Shown: one piece after another, positions 33,193 through 52,628 of the stretch
Position numbering within the stretch: position 1 is the first letter of the stretch
How the letters are laid out: every line of letters starts with the position of its first letter
Assembly: GCF_026914265.1 (NCBI RefSeq)
Contig: NC_069124.1
Span: 12,665,723 to 12,729,722 of the forward strand
DNA: 64,000 nt
DNA from: Mya arenaria
Taxonomy: Eukaryota; Mollusca; Bivalvia; Myida; Myidae
Direction: 5' to 3'
Position numbers and translations under genes: made by a program
The notes under the pieces: model-generated
The model's database searches: none
What the model was told of the DNA's origin: nothing
What the model saw: the letters and a program-made list of their open reading frames with translations, nothing else

Positions 33193-36100
33193 CTGGAATT
33201 TAACCAAACGATTAATACGAGTGATGAACATTCTGTACTATACCTCGGATTTTCATCAAAACGAAACACTTGAAGTTACTGCTGTTCCATTCTTACGGAT
33301 GCATTGATCCTATATTTAATACCAAATTTTCTCATTTCAATCCCGTGACTTGAAAATACAGCCTATTGGAACACTTCAACACTTATATTCTATGCAAAAC
33401 CTGACAAACAGACGAATACAATTATTAATCTGATGCATCTCACCTTTCTTAAGCATCTCCTCATCATCCAAGGACGCGACGGTCTTGCGCATACAAATGA
33501 AGACAATAATGATAGCAACAATCAGGATTAGCGCCAAGATACCAAGGACTATTAGTGCGATCACCCAGCCCGCCAGACCACCAACGGCCTCCTCCTCTGG
33601 GCCTGGAATCGGAGTTCATAGATAAGCATTTATATAATCATACATGTATATGATGACGATGATGATAATGACGACTGATACCAACGATTCTTAACGAGGA
33701 TACCAACTGACCAACCATACAAGTCCACCTACCGCATGTGAAATATGGGGTCATGGTTACCCTCTGTCCGCCACTGGTCACCGCCGTGGATGTCTGAGAG
33801 CCCTCGCACTGTTCCGGAAGTACCGTCGCTTGCAACGTCCCGTCGGAATAAAGAAGCGCCTGAAATAATATATAAATACCAGTTACAGTTTCAGAAACGA
33901 AATGTGATGATTCAAGTACATGTATATGGTATTTGGCTAAAGAAATCCGTGTGGAGACTGGCCACTTTTCAATTTACTCATATAAATAGTTGTTCACTGC
34001 ACTCAAATAGTTCGAATTTACTTGCTCTTAAGCGTTTAAAATTGTCTCTATTTTCCATCGAACATTTGACAAATGTTTTAACACAATCTGTACCCTTTTA
34101 TTTATCAAAAATGAAGCTTGAAAAATAATCAAATCACCCAGCATGCAAAGCGATGAGTGTTGATGCCATCCGGACTGACGTCCGCGTTGTACGTTAACGT
34201 GAAGGTGTCAGTCCCAGAAGAGTCCGTGTAGATGGAGTACATCTGACCACCACCTTGAAATAATTCACAATGCTGTCGTAAATCGTAATTATCAGAATTC
34301 CAAAAAATATAATGCAAATGATGACACCACAGAAAATCAGGAAGTGGGTTGCTTACCACCTACTAGAAACTGTCATATTATAAGCGTAATATTTTTTACA
34401 TAATAGTCAGAAATTTCCACATCTGTCACTGGAGAGACCCGATTCTTACTTGTAAAGCCGAGGTACTGAGTTGGGTCAGAGTTGCCGAACTCCATGAGTG
34501 TCTTGTTGGTACACGTGTCAAGTGTACAGTTCTCCACGGTAACCGCTGACAACAGCACCTCGTATGTTACACTATAGTTCCCCAACGCAAGGTTCGGCAG
34601 TTGCATCGCCGCACTCGCCACAAAACCTGGTTGAAGACGAAGTTGATTACTAGTTTGCAGTTGACTTTATTGTCCTGTCGGGCGGGGAGCCAATATTTAT
34701 ATTTACATGTAACGCATCTGTCTGCATAAAAAGTGCATTTATTACAAATGGGGACATATATTATGACACCCTCTGCATAGAGAATTTCTGGCTGAATAGA
34801 AAGAAAACTACTGAACTTTGTTCGCAACAACATCAATTCAAAATAAAACGTACCATCTTTGACGAGGATTTGGACGTTCGCGACTGTTTCGTATCCGATC
34901 TCCGAGCACGCCCCGTCAATGTTACTGGTGAACCGCTCCCCGGTAGCATCATCAACAGCTGGAAATATATAGTTCCATTCTCTGATATACGCAGGGCGCC
35001 GATTAGAAAATGAGTAACAATCAAAGAAGAAGAAGAAGAAGAAGAAGAAGAAGAAGAAGAAGAAGAAGAAGAAGAAGAAGAAGAAGAAGAAGAATGAAAA
35101 GAAGAAGAAGAAGAAGAAGAAGAAGAAGAAGAAGAAGAAGAAGAAGAAGAAGAAGAAGAACAAGAACAAGAAGAACAAGAAGAAGAAGAAGAAGAAGAAG
35201 AAGAACAAGAACAAGAAGAACAAGAAGAAGAACAAGAACAAGAAGAACAAGAAGAAGAAAAACATAGAAAGTTGTAAAAAGGACATATAGTATAAAAACA
35301 ACAAAGAACATACATAGTTTATATATAATCATACGGTAGCTGTGACACAACAGTTTATAATAAAATATTTGTTTCTAACTTCCAAACAGACTGATTATAA
35401 TGCTTTTATGGACGTATACCTGTGGCGAAGTAGAATATGTAGCTGTCTGTGTTCTCGTCACTGATTGTCCGTATGTCCAGGCACACGGACACGTTGATAA
35501 ACACTTGGAAAAATATCTCAAAATTCGTCCTGAAAATACAAATTGCTTAAATTCGTACGGGGCTTCTTTTAAAGCAAAACAGGAGAAATAGCGGGTACAT
35601 TTACAATACTTGTTAACAGTTCTTGGGTTCTTTTTTACCCATTCAACAAGTGAAGACTAGTCGGTACACAACACTTTAAGCCCTATAATAAAAGCCATGC
35701 ACTCACCCTAAAATGTACTGTGTCCCTGAACTCTGTTGACAAGTAAGCGTCGCCACGTTACTTGAGTAGGACAGTGCCGCCTCGAAGTTGGAGACCTCGG
35801 TTGCTCCGCCGCTCGTAGCCACTGTCCACGTGCCGCGCGTACTCGAATGCCACGTGCCGTCACTTAGCGGCAAGGTACATTGGCCGTCTGGGTTTTGGAA
35901 GGTGATTTTTTTTTACAGATAAAATGAATTGCCTATGAAATGATGTATAATAGATTGTTATATTAAAAGTATGTATTAATTTTGTTAAATCTTATTTGGG
36001 AGAAAGGGTGCATTTTAAAGTAATGTAATTCATGTCCTTTTGACAAAGTTGTGGAAACCGCACCAGTTGTATTTTTGTCGACAAGTAACAAATACCCCTA

Positions 36101-36511
36101 AACAATCAGAATGAAATAATGTCGAAAACAATGGTTCTTATGAAGGATACCAAGTTTATTTTGAAATAAAGGTGCAGAAAACACGATATTTCTACTTTAT
36201 GAGACGATAGTAGATCACAGTAGGTCAAAGATAATGTTTGTCATAAATGTGTATGTATTGCTTTTAAATAAGAGTGTCATTTTAAAAGAATATGTATAAA
36301 TTCTAAAGATTTTTTGTAACATGCTATTTTAGTGATAACGGTACAGTAAAGCCTGTCTAGTAAAAAGAAAAAAAACTACAAGCGTTTTCCATATCGTGAT
36401 TTGTTATTTTAATGCGACGTGAAACAGAGAAAATATGTGCTTACCTGTTAACACAAAGAAAATTCCAAAATAACATAAAAATAGAACTGCCGAAGACATA
36501 ATTGTAGCCAT
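21939..36511 (-). CDS. Type I membrane protein with long charged tail, 27 exons, family not recognised
   Basis: Exons in transcript order: 36511-36445, 35887-35707, 35529-35420, 34958-34854, 34626-34450, 34253-34138, 33859-33733, 33602-33444, 33192-33099, 32826-32691, 32406(or 32397)-32293, 31733-31626, 31340-31314, 31166-31122, 30983-30936, 30722-30636, 30338-30024, 29864-29658, 29486-29364, 28804-28709, 28288-28214, 25164-25045, 24483-24288, 23646-23585, 23391-23320, 22986-22767, 22504-21939. All phases agree and the sum is divisible by three, giving about 1250 residues. Order: signal peptide (1-22), ectodomain, one span (about 307-332), then about 920 cytoplasmic residues. No catalytic motif is visible. 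The exon set is well supported; the boundary at 32406/32397 and the start at 25164 are less certain. AATAAA on this strand (21913-21908) gives a very short 3' UTR. Confidence 0.85.
23819..24143. mobile_element. Fold-back element family 1, degenerate copy
   Basis: Termini resemble CTGC.CTCT.ACAGAT and ATC.GT.TGTGAGAG.GCAGCTTTAA, in inverted orientation, enclosing a CAGCAGTCTTA.ATCACT segment as in the better copies. Intronic in the unrecognised receptor gene. Confidence 0.65.
24644..24989. mobile_element. Fold-back element family 1
   Basis: Starts TTTAAAGCTGCACTCTCACA and ends TCTGTGAGAGTGAAGCTTTAA as inverted repeats. Internal arms also pair (GACTGCTGATAGAAGATCAG versus TCTGATTTTTGCCAGCAGTC), so the whole element is a near-palindrome with no coding capacity: a MITE. 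Confidence 0.85.
26310..27156. mobile_element. Non-autonomous hAT-like DNA transposon inserted in the minisatellite
   Basis: Flanked by a perfect 8-bp duplication GTCAGTGC (26302-26309 and 27157-27164), the size typical of hAT elements. The ends carry clusters of ATCGAT/ATCGA words (left TATCGATAATCGAATCGAAT; right GATTATCGAGTACAATCGAT read from the other strand) and start TACTG / TAGTG. There is no transposase reading frame. A tRNA-like segment lies inside. Confidence 0.75.
26782..26851 (-). repeat. tRNA-like (SINE-type) segment inside the hAT-like element
   Basis: On the minus strand GGTATCTATGGTGTAGTGGG resembles an A box (TGGTGTAGTGG) and, about 30 nt on, GGCTCGATGC resembles a degraded B box. 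It is not a foldable intact tRNA as far as I can see. Confidence 0.4.
28953..29331. mobile_element. Fold-back element family 2
   Basis: ATTTTAAAGATGCACTCTTA at one end and GAATAAGAGTGCACAATTTT at the other. Shares CAATGGTTCTTAT, GATACCAAGTTTA and TAGATCA.AGTA with 36006-36285. Ends about 33 bp from the splice donor of exon 29486-29364. Confidence 0.7.
33444..33602 (-). CDS. Transmembrane exon of the unrecognised receptor
   Basis: A 159-nt phase 1-1 exon. An acidic juxtamembrane stretch (PEEEA) is followed by about 25 hydrophobic residues (WVIALIVLGILALILIVAI onward) and the stop-transfer sequence CMRK, then an acidic ASLDDEEML segment. Confidence 0.92.
33733..36511 (-). CDS. Signal peptide and ectodomain exons of the unrecognised receptor
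   Basis: Exon 1 starts at ATG 36511 and encodes MATIMSSAVLFLCYFGIFF-like signal sequence. Exons 2-7 encode about 270 extracellular residues. Segments include CTLPLSDGTWHSS, FINVSVCLDIRTISD, NIDGACSEIGYETV, VENCTLDTCTNKTLMEFG, YNADVSPDGINTHRFACW, and a last exon with PEQCEGSQTS and TPYFTC. Spaced single cysteines and several Asn glycosylation sites fit a secretory disulphide-bonded fold. The repeating pattern of short C-containing blocks with a W after the first cysteine recalls the invertebrate DUF7042-DUF7045 ectodomains, but I cannot confirm this by eye. It is not a CCP array like its neighbour. Confidence 0.8.
35022..35266. repeat. Long (GAA)n/(TTC)n intronic microsatellite
   Basis: About 240 bp of GAA with a few ATG, AAC and AAA interruptions, in the intron between exons 35529-35420 and 34958-34854. 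Purine on the + strand, so the transcribed RNA of the minus-strand gene carries UUC. Confidence 0.97.
36006..36285. mobile_element. Fold-back element family 2, second copy
   Basis: GGTGCATTTTAAAG at left and AAATAAGAGTGTCATTTTAAA at right, with the same CAATGGTTCTTATGA.GGATA core as the copy at 29 kb. In intron 1 of the unrecognised receptor gene. Confidence 0.65.
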
Positions 36512-37246
36512 TCTGGAACTTGAAGATTACTTAAGTATGCTTATTTTTTTCTCATTTTGTCTTTAAACATTATTACTTACACCGTCAGCCATTTTGTTTC
36601 TAAGTTAATTAAGATCTTTGTTTTAACAACGATCAAATATCTGTTGAGATTTTGGGTCATTGTTTGTGGAGTTTCTCTCCAATTGTTCTAAACACAAAGG
36701 CACCGTCACGCATATACGCACGGACTCTCTCAATCCGAAACCTAAACCCTACCACATTAATTGATTTAAAGACACTGCGATTATAATGAACCAAAGCGGG
36801 AAAATGGTTAAATAGCAAAGCAGTTGATATATTTTTGTATTTTCAGCAGAATGATTAAACACGAATTTCTTAATTTAACACTGTCATTTGACATTTGGCC
36901 GAATGTTCAGAACTTAAGTTAAAGTTAAAAATATAATAACAACGTTGTTAACGATATCGTCGTTCTTTATATCTTTACTGCAATATGGATTTAATGGACA
37001 CAGTTGAGATCTGCTGTATTTTAACAGGATTTGAGACAACTGTTTAGTTGTAATTGAATATTATTCAACTATGGTAGCACGTCATCAAATACTTCACCTT
37101 TGAAAGTCAACAGGTGATATCATTAATCACGTTAATAAGCATTCACCAAGTTAGGAATTACAAATACATGTTAACTAAAGCACAAGCATTGAATTACGCA
37201 ACATTTGTGCGCACCGAACACAAATTGCAATACATGTACACAGTTT

Positions 37247-37496
37247 ATGCACCAGTCAATTGTAACCATGCCCCCCATGGGGAAAAGCGGGGACTTTTCG
37301 TTTGACTGTCGGTTCAGCAAGTCACGGGTATAATCCCCGCCAAATGCCCCCGCACCCCGGGATACCTAGGCAAGGCCCATTTCCCTCTATTTTAGACGCG
37401 AAAACAAAAGCACCGCATCCACTATGCACTGCGGGGCTACCTGGAAGGTAAAACACGGCCCTGGGGGGGGGGCGTGGTTACAATTGATTGGTGCAT
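37247..37496. mobile_element. GC-rich inverted-repeat element family 3
   Basis: ATGCACCAGTCAATTGTAAC at left and GTTACAATTGATTGGTGCAT at right. Internal text GGGGA.AAGCGGGGACTTT, ATCCCCGCCAAATGCCCCCG matches the copies at 40.4 and 51.6 kb. Confidence 0.85.
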
Positions 37497-37787
37497 TAAA
37501 TAAATGAGTCTGTGTCAATAAATAATGAAGTTTTTCATAGTTTATTCCGTAATATAATTTGTTACATTAGGATAGATATGCTTCACACATACATGTATGT
37601 ATAAACGAATCTATCATTTGCCTTTTTAGCACATTAATGTATAACAGTCGATTTAAGATAACATATCAAAATCATAGCACCAGTAACACAATGAAATGTC
37701 CATGGTTACTTAGTATCGTGTTTCAAAAGCTTGCAAATGACAATAAATGTTTTATAGTCTCACAAACAACAGTTATACAACACAAAA

Positions 37788-37850
37788 ACACACACACACA
37801 CACACACATACACACATACACGCACGCACGCACGCACGCACGCATACACA
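37788..37850. repeat. (CA)n then (CGCA)n microsatellite
   Basis: ACACAC tract followed by CACACATACACGCACGCACG-type units, about 60 bp. Confidence 0.95.
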
Positions 37851-38023
37851 ATGAGGTAGTGACACATTCTTTTTACTTTTAAAATCATCCGTACTCTATC
37901 AAATGTTGGATATAATTATATAGTTATCTAAAACACACCCACACACCCACCTCGATAATCCATCAATCTACACACAACACAACTCCACTAGCCATCAATC
38001 GGCACAGCCCTTCTTTCAATATT

Positions 38024-45756
<7,733 letters not shown>

Positions 45757-46099
45757 TTAAAGAGTATCACTAAAATCTTGCATTAGATTCAAATAACAAG
45801 GAACAAAATGAAGTATGAAAAAGTTATTCCATGTTTAATTCCAGGCGAAGAACAATCGAATGCTTCTCTCGAATTGCAAAGAACGCCGATTTTTCCAATT
45901 TATTTCAATTATTTTTCAGCTTTTAATTTCTATTAGAACCTTTGATAGAGATCTTTGATGATCAAATAACAGCGATTTAGTACTTTCATTCACAGAAAAG
46001 ACGTGTTGTTCTTTTATATACATACATTTATCTATCCGTATTTACTTATTCGCTAGGCGGGAGATAAGATGGCCGGGATTTTTAACGTTAATTCCTTGG

Positions 46100-49000
46100 T
46101 TTCTATGCAAAAACTTTAAGATCAGCATAGGGGTGGATTTACTCTCGTAATAAGTGTGGTGATAAGAAAAAGCGTTTAAAGTGTTAAAATGGGATGTTAA
46201 TGTCCAATGGTAAATAATATGACTTGCCTTAGTAATTGGGTGAGTTTGCTTTGACAGAGAATCAAGCTCCAATTATCGAAACTTCTTGATATTAATCAGA
46301 TTTGTAGCTTATTTAATTTATCCATTTATCTAACTTAACCTTGATTTTTCGAAATAAAAAGTAGGTAATCGTGATTATCACAAAAAAAGTTCATTTAAAG
46401 TCTAAAAACACTTCAGATTGTTATTATAACACAAAATTGTACTAAAACAAAAATAGTGAGCTTAGCTAAAGCTGCATTCTCACAGATTGAACGTTTTGAC
46501 AACTTCTTTATTTTTTTGTCTTGGAACGAGCCAATTTACGCCAGTGATAACTGTGATATAAAACTGCTGACAAAAGATCAGATCGCAGATTTTCTTATTT
46601 ATATAAAAAAAGATGTTTTATGCATTTTTCTTAAATCGTTAGTAACTCTTTTAGCCATAAAACAATAATTTTCGAACGGGAATATGAAAATCTGCAATCT
46701 GATCTTTTGTCAGCAGTCTTATATCACTGGTTTGCAGATATTTACGCACAACTGGCTCATTACAAAACAAAAAATAAAAAAAGTTGTCAAAACGGTCTAT
46801 CTGAGGGAGTGCAGCTTTAATCCTGTAAAAAATGATTTAAGATGATTCGAGAAACTAGGACCAGATCATTGAGAAACTAGGACCAGATCATTGAGAAACT
46901 AGGACCAGATCATTGAGAAACTAGGACCAGATCATTGAGAAACTAAGACCATATCATTGAGAAACTAGGACCAGATCATTGAGAAACTAAGACCAGATCA
47001 TTGAGATCATTGAGAAACTAGGACCAGATCATTGAGAAACTAGGACCAAATCATTGAGAAACTAGGACCAGATCATTGAGAAACTAAGTCCAGATCATTG
47101 AGAAACTAGGACCAGATCATTGGCGGGGCAAACGAGTAATGCAATAATTCAAAAAAAAAAAAAAATACCGTATTTTTTTCTGATTTTCTTTACTGTTCAA
47201 TGCTATCAAGTTTGAAGTTTTTAACAGTACACACAATATTTCTAAAGTTCAAAATATTGGATAGCCTAAGATCATTATGAACATGTTTACGTGTATAAAA
47301 TGATTTCATTTAAAAATATAATGAAACTCGCGATCGTCGCCTATTTCTTGTCTATTTAATACTTTGTGTACTCAGTTTATATTAAATACCATAAAAGCAA
47401 TCGAATTTTCTACTGGTAAATTAAAATTGTTGAAGGTGTTTAAATTCACAAGAGCAATAGCTAGGTGTATCGGAAAACATTTTAGATACTTATCTTATTA
47501 GTTATTTTCGCAATCCATTCACAAAGTAAAATACCTGTGAATTTTTATATAGTTCGATATCAGAGTGAATTTATGCTATTTCAATACCAACATAACGTAC
47601 AACTATTACTGTACAGTGTCCTTTAAATGTGTATTAATAAAGGAGTTCGTTCCCTTAGTTACTATAATCAATTGTAAACAACAGGTGTGTTCCACACGTT
47701 CGCTTGATTAGTAAGTATTTCTTTGTTTTATTTGCTTTTTAAAACATAGTTTAAGTCACGAAAAATGTTTTCACATAATTCGGACACATTATATCTAATT
47801 TGTTTCAGTTAATTTCACACGAAATTTACAATGAATATAATACAGGTAAAGGGAAAACAGTGAATTATGTCAGTTTGTCAGTGTATTGGTAATGTCGGTA
47901 TTGATTCAATGATTAACGAACTATTTCTTTCGAACATGGTTGTCGCATTATATTATTTATACCATATAAACTTAGAGTTAAGGCAATTGGCTTTTCTATT
48001 TTGTAGCTAAAAGGTTTGTGATTTAAAGAGTTTTAACTACTTAATCTTTTTCTAATTGTTTTACATGTTATCGCATCGTCTTTACTCCTACGTGGCGTGA
48101 ATATATTATGTGTATGTTGTTATTTGTTTAGTACACAAGTGGAACGTTCATCATATACTATATGACGTGTTAGGGTCGTGAAACACTAGACAGCAGTATT
48201 ATTTCCCAAGTTAAGTGCAATTCGGAAAATTAACTATATAATATATAGAAGTTTAGAACACTTATATAGTGGTCTTAAATCTTCGAAGGATGAAAATATG
48301 AAGACAAAGTATATTCTTGATTCAACTGGTTCAATTTTCTTAGCCTCTTCATCGCTCATATTCTTTTCTTTCGCGTCATTCGAGGCCCAGTTCTGGCCCG
48401 CTGGTAATTCTAATATACATAAAGAGTATTTTTTCATAAAAACACCTCATTTGCTGGTGAGAGTAAATGTGTTATTTGTTACCAGCTATTTTAATCATAG
48501 ATCAACTCACACAGCTATTTTTGTTTTTGTCACAAGATAACGACTACGTTTTAGTGTCTACCTAACCATTCTCATGATTAAATTATTGGTCATTTTCACT
48601 CCAAACGTTGAAAATAAATTTGAAGATCGATGAAGGATGGGACAGAAAATGCATTTCTTATTTCATATCCCCGTTACCCGCTTTCTAAGTCTATGCCGGT
48701 ACCCAGTCCCCTCTCCAGTGTGTCTTTGCAGCCTACGTTTATACATGTACTGTTATACAGTTATATTTAGATTAGTGAATATGTAAGTATACAACAGCTA
48801 ATTTAAACAAAAATATTTGTGGTGGAAAAAGGCCTTGGTTTTCAATGTAAGTTATTTAATTCTCCCTACGAGGCATTCCATGTACATGTACCAGTACATA
48901 TGTGAAGCTTTCTGGCGTCATGGTCATTCAGACGTATTAATAATTGATAACACACTAAACAAATGCATATTAGCTTTTCCGCAGTGATTTTACACCTTAG

Positions 49001-52000
49001 CCATTCAATGATTCTGCCTATCGAGATAGTTATACATAACCTGATAAGCCCAGATAAATCACTGTAAGTAGGCATAACAGAAATACCTCGCACGAATTTG
49101 AATGTCACATATAGTTATCAAGAGAAACTTAACTAAGTACTATTCAAGCTGCATATGTTTTAGTTTCAAACAATGCTCAACTCTGGCATGTTGGACCGGG
49201 AACTGACGTGAAGAAAGAATCACACACGTGTTTAGTTAACTTAGCTAGTGTTTCAACAAACGTTTTAACAGACAGAAGGATGGCCTTACCATGTGGAGAA
49301 GTAAACAGACAACTGCTTCCGGTCAAACTGATGTATTTCTTCTTTATGGCAGGTTGGTGTTAATTATATTGTTGATTTTAATTTTCTTTACGTCAATAGT
49401 CTATATACGTTATCGAAATGCAAATATTTGCATTTTATTATCTGAAACTATTTTATATTACTTATCCGAGACGCCCCTCGAACTAAGAAACTTAGGTGTG
49501 ATCTTTATTTGTCTGTCAAGGTGTAGGTACCCTACTTCCCTTCATCCCGGTATACATGCGCCAACTGGGACTGTCTGCGGAGGAGACTGGAATAATCTAC
49601 GGGGTCATGCCCTTCGTCGCCTTTTTCGTGCGGCCCCTTATTGGGGTTCTGGCTGACAAGATACAACGCCACAAGGCTGTGCTTATCGTATGTGTGTTAC
49701 TAACTGGAGTCATGTACGATCTTCTGCTTTTGACACCCGCGAAGCAAACGCTTGATAACTCGGCTCTCGCAATAACGGTCCACATGCAGTGTTCACAAGC
49801 CGATTCTTTTATCAGGGATTGTAATTTTGCTGACGATGGTTGTGAGATGGGTTTGAAACAAGCTCTAGTCGCCAATAATCTTACTGGTATTTCAAGAAAA
49901 TGTGAGTTTCAGTGTTCTGTGAGCAGGATGTCGATTAAGGCAGGCAGCACGTGCTTCACAGCCGATGTTGGGACGTTGAGTGAGGCTACGTGTGATAGTG
50001 TTGTGAATACCGGTCATGACGTCATGTTTCAAAGTGACGTTAAGGGTATACTCGATAATGAAATTCATGTGGGAAACAGCTCATATAGCGGCCACACATG
50101 CACAGATTATGATCTCAAGAATCTGACTTTCAACGGCACCAATTACTGGCAACTTTTATGTGAATCCGAAACAGTGTTCAACTGCAACTTACACTGTACA
50201 CCAGAAATCAGCCAGAAATGTATGGGCACTATCAGTAGTGATGACAAACTAAGCGAGACATTTTGGATCTTTTTCGTGATATTTTTGTTCTGCAACATCG
50301 TGTTTGCCCCTGTGATCAGTCTTATCGATGCTATAGCATACGATATTCTAGGTGAAAAACGCGGATTGTGGGGCCGTCAACGCCTCTGGGGGACTTTAGG
50401 CTTCATCTTCTTTGCCGTCGCTTCAACGTTCATCATGGACGCTATCAGTCAAAAGAGCAACAACGTTGACTATTCAGTCTCATTCTATATTTTTCTGGCT
50501 CTAACAATATGTACGTGCGTGGTCGGGTACTTCCTAAAACTGTCGGAGAACATCCACTGTGGACAATTTTTGAAAAACATCCTAGGATTGTTAAAATATC
50601 CCAAAGTCGTTGTGTTCCTGATAGCTATGGCATGTTACGGTATTATGAACGGTGTTATCGAAGCATTTCTATTCTGGTATCTCATGATGTTAGGCGCATC
50701 CCAAAAAATCCTAGGACTCTGCATTGTATTCCAATGTGGGCCGGAAATAATCATGCTACAATTCGCCGGTAAAATCATCAAGCGTATCGGCCACATATCT
50801 TGTCTGCACATCGCCTGTCTTGGCTACGCCATTCGTTTCTTCTGCTACTCCATAATCCCGGGGCCGTGGTACGTACTTCCGGTTGAACTGCTACACTGCC
50901 TTACGTTCGCACTCATGTACGCCGCCGCCTCCTCCTACGCCAGCGTGATAACACCAGAAGGGATGTCCGCCACCGTCCAGGGACTTGTCGGCGGGCTACT
51001 ATACGGATTTGGTATGATATTCGCTTATAAACCATACACTATATTAATGATTTTAAGGGTACGCTCATGTTTTCGTACAATGCATTTTTTTGTATGACGA
51101 AATAAAGTGTGGCAAATCATAAGGAATGTTAAAACTAAGATACCAAAAGCTGGAAACCTTTAGCAAATGTTGATGTTTTCTCAAGTATCCTCTTTAAAGA
51201 CCACACTATCCATTATTCTTTGGCGTTTACCCAGTGCCATTAAACCGGGTTTATGTTTAAACATTTTGCTACTGAGCTTGTTTCTGTAGTTTTTCGCATA
51301 AATATTAACAACAATATTAATCACTTACAGCTTTATTATCACGTGATGTAATCAATGAACTGTAAAAATATCTACCTCTTTCATTTTTAAAGTTTCGCTG
51401 GCCTTGTGATATCGGGGTCGGTTTTCTTTTTTACTTCACAAACCACAAAAATGAAAAAATATTTATACTATAACTGTATTTTTCCGACATTTTCGATATC
51501 ATAGAGTTTAATAATGATACAATTATTGTTTTTAGATGCATAACCGAGTTCCTTTAAATCTGTGAACACTGATTTTACAAAAATAAACATACATGTACAG
51601 ATCTTGTACGGTGTTCTGTTAATGCACCAGTCAATTGTAACCACGGCCTCTCCAGGTCCGGGGAATAGCGGGGACTTTGACTTTCGGTCAAGCCAAGCCC
51701 GGGTAAGATCCCCGCCTTGCGGGAACGAACTGCTGGTAAAATCCCCGCCAAATGCTCCCGCACCCCAGGCCCATTCCCCGCTATTTTGGCGCGAGGACAA
51801 GACCAACGCACTCACCGGCACTGCGCGGCCACCTGGACGGTAAAAACACGGCCCATTTCCCCGGCTATCCCCGGTGTTCCCCCGGATCTGGTGGTTACAA
51901 TTGACTTTTGCATTATATCTTGAAACTAATTCATATAACGGAGCACCTGCCTATCACGTACTTCACGCTCCATATAACAACTTTCAGTCAACGTCTTCTT

Positions 52001-52628
52001 TTTGTATTTAATTCAAGAAAATGTAGTCTCATTTGATGTTGATAGTTATTGTTAGTTTTACTATGTTTCAATTTAAGGCAAAGGTATCGGAAGTTTGGTG
52101 ACGGGGCAGTTGTTTGACGCCAGGACGGGCCTCGGGCCGGTGTGGACATTTCGGGTTTATGGTTTTTTTGCCATCGCGGTGCTGCTGGTGTACGGGGCCG
52201 TCCATTTCGCCTTTTTCCGGGACGCATCTTCCGACAAGGATATTGTGTCAGATGAACAGGCGGGAAAAGGTATGTGATGGAACAACGTAATAAACTGGCT
52301 TCTTTACGTTTTGTCTAAACTGATTTGCCATCGAGGTCAAATTAAGCATATATCATGTTTCATTCATATAATTGAAAAGTTTTTCGATTACTAGTAGTTT
52401 AAAGCAATTACAGTGCACACATCGTGAACGTTTATAAAATAAAGTAGTTGTTTTCAATAACAATAATTGATTCAGTATCCTTGCATGAACAAGCCTTATT
52501 TGAGTTCATAGTGTATTCTTTTCATAACAGCTATTTCAGAGGAGAGTGCTGAAGGCGTGGCGGAGAAGCTGTTAGGCGCAGAGGAAGGTGCAGTCTTGGA
52601 GCAACGGGACCGGACTGAACCTTGCTGA
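46100..52628 (+). CDS. MFSD6-like major facilitator, tandem copy A
   Basis: Coding exons: 49280-49352 (ATG in GAAGGATGG), 49521-51011, 52078-52269, 52540-52628 (TGA 52626-52628), phase 1 throughout, 614 residues. An untranslated first exon ending at 47710 is inferred from a conserved donor; the feature start marks where the duplicated block begins. About 12 hydrophobic spans are visible. Signature: TM2-TM3 loop GVLADKIQRHK (MFS motif A, residues 66-76) and WGRQRLWGTLG, typical of MFSD6/MFS_1_like proteins. A cysteine-rich loop of about 170 residues (97-268) with N-glycosylation motifs (NLTG, NSSY, NGTN) is a hallmark of the family. The substrate is unknown. It is divergent from the GH13 gene, whose start is about 2 kb away. 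Confidence 0.93.
46467..46820. mobile_element. Fold-back element family 1
   Basis: TAAAGCTGCATTCTCACAG to TGAGGGAGTGCAGCTTTAA with the characteristic TTTTGTCTTGGAACGAGCCA arm and its partner. Upstream of MFSD6-like copy A. Confidence 0.85.
46849..47123. repeat. 22-bp minisatellite
   Basis: GAGAAACTAGGACCAGATCATT repeated about 12 times with few changes (ACTAAGACC variants), upstream of MFSD6-like copy A. Confidence 0.97.
47641..47710 (+). promoter_or_regulatory. Inferred non-coding first exon of copy A (3' end and splice donor)
   Basis: The sequence TCCCTTAGTTACT...GTGTGTTCCACACGTTCGCTT..TTA is followed by GTAAGTATTTCTTTG. The same block occurs at 55.1 and 56.5 kb upstream of copy B with the donor preserved. 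The first coding exon has an acceptor immediately before its ATG context, so an upstream untranslated exon is required. The transcription start is not determined. Confidence 0.5.
47711..49279 (+). other. Intron 1 of copy A (inferred)
   Basis: Between the inferred untranslated exon and the ATG exon. Parts (48880-49220) match the copy B intron (about 56950-57290). On the minus strand, 48407-48310 reads AGQNWASNDAKEKNMSDEEA, coding-like but without a partner exon. Confidence 0.5.
51622..51913. mobile_element. GC-rich inverted-repeat element family 3
   Basis: ATGCACCAGTCAATTGTAAC to GTTACAATTGACTTTTGCAT, with the internal GGGGAATAGCGGGGACTTTG motif. In the intron after the main exon of MFSD6-like copy A; the matching intron of copy B is only 279 bp and lacks it. 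Confidence 0.88.

Larger units (their letters stand above)
36512..38023. other. Intergenic region between the receptor start and the GH13 gene end
   Basis: Contains the promoter side of the minus-strand receptor gene (36512 onward), a family 3 element (37247-37496), and a (CA)n/(CGCA)n tract (37788-37850). No gene was seen. Confidence 0.6.

Noticed and set aside
35010-35315. Long frames of poly-Arg, poly-Ser, poly-Leu and poly-Phe on both strands
   Set aside because: They are translations of the GAA/TTC microsatellite in an intron.
49597-49875. Minus-strand frame opposite the MFSD6-like main exon (also at 58726-59004)
   Set aside because: Antisense shadow of a strongly supported coding exon; conserved only because the sense strand is.
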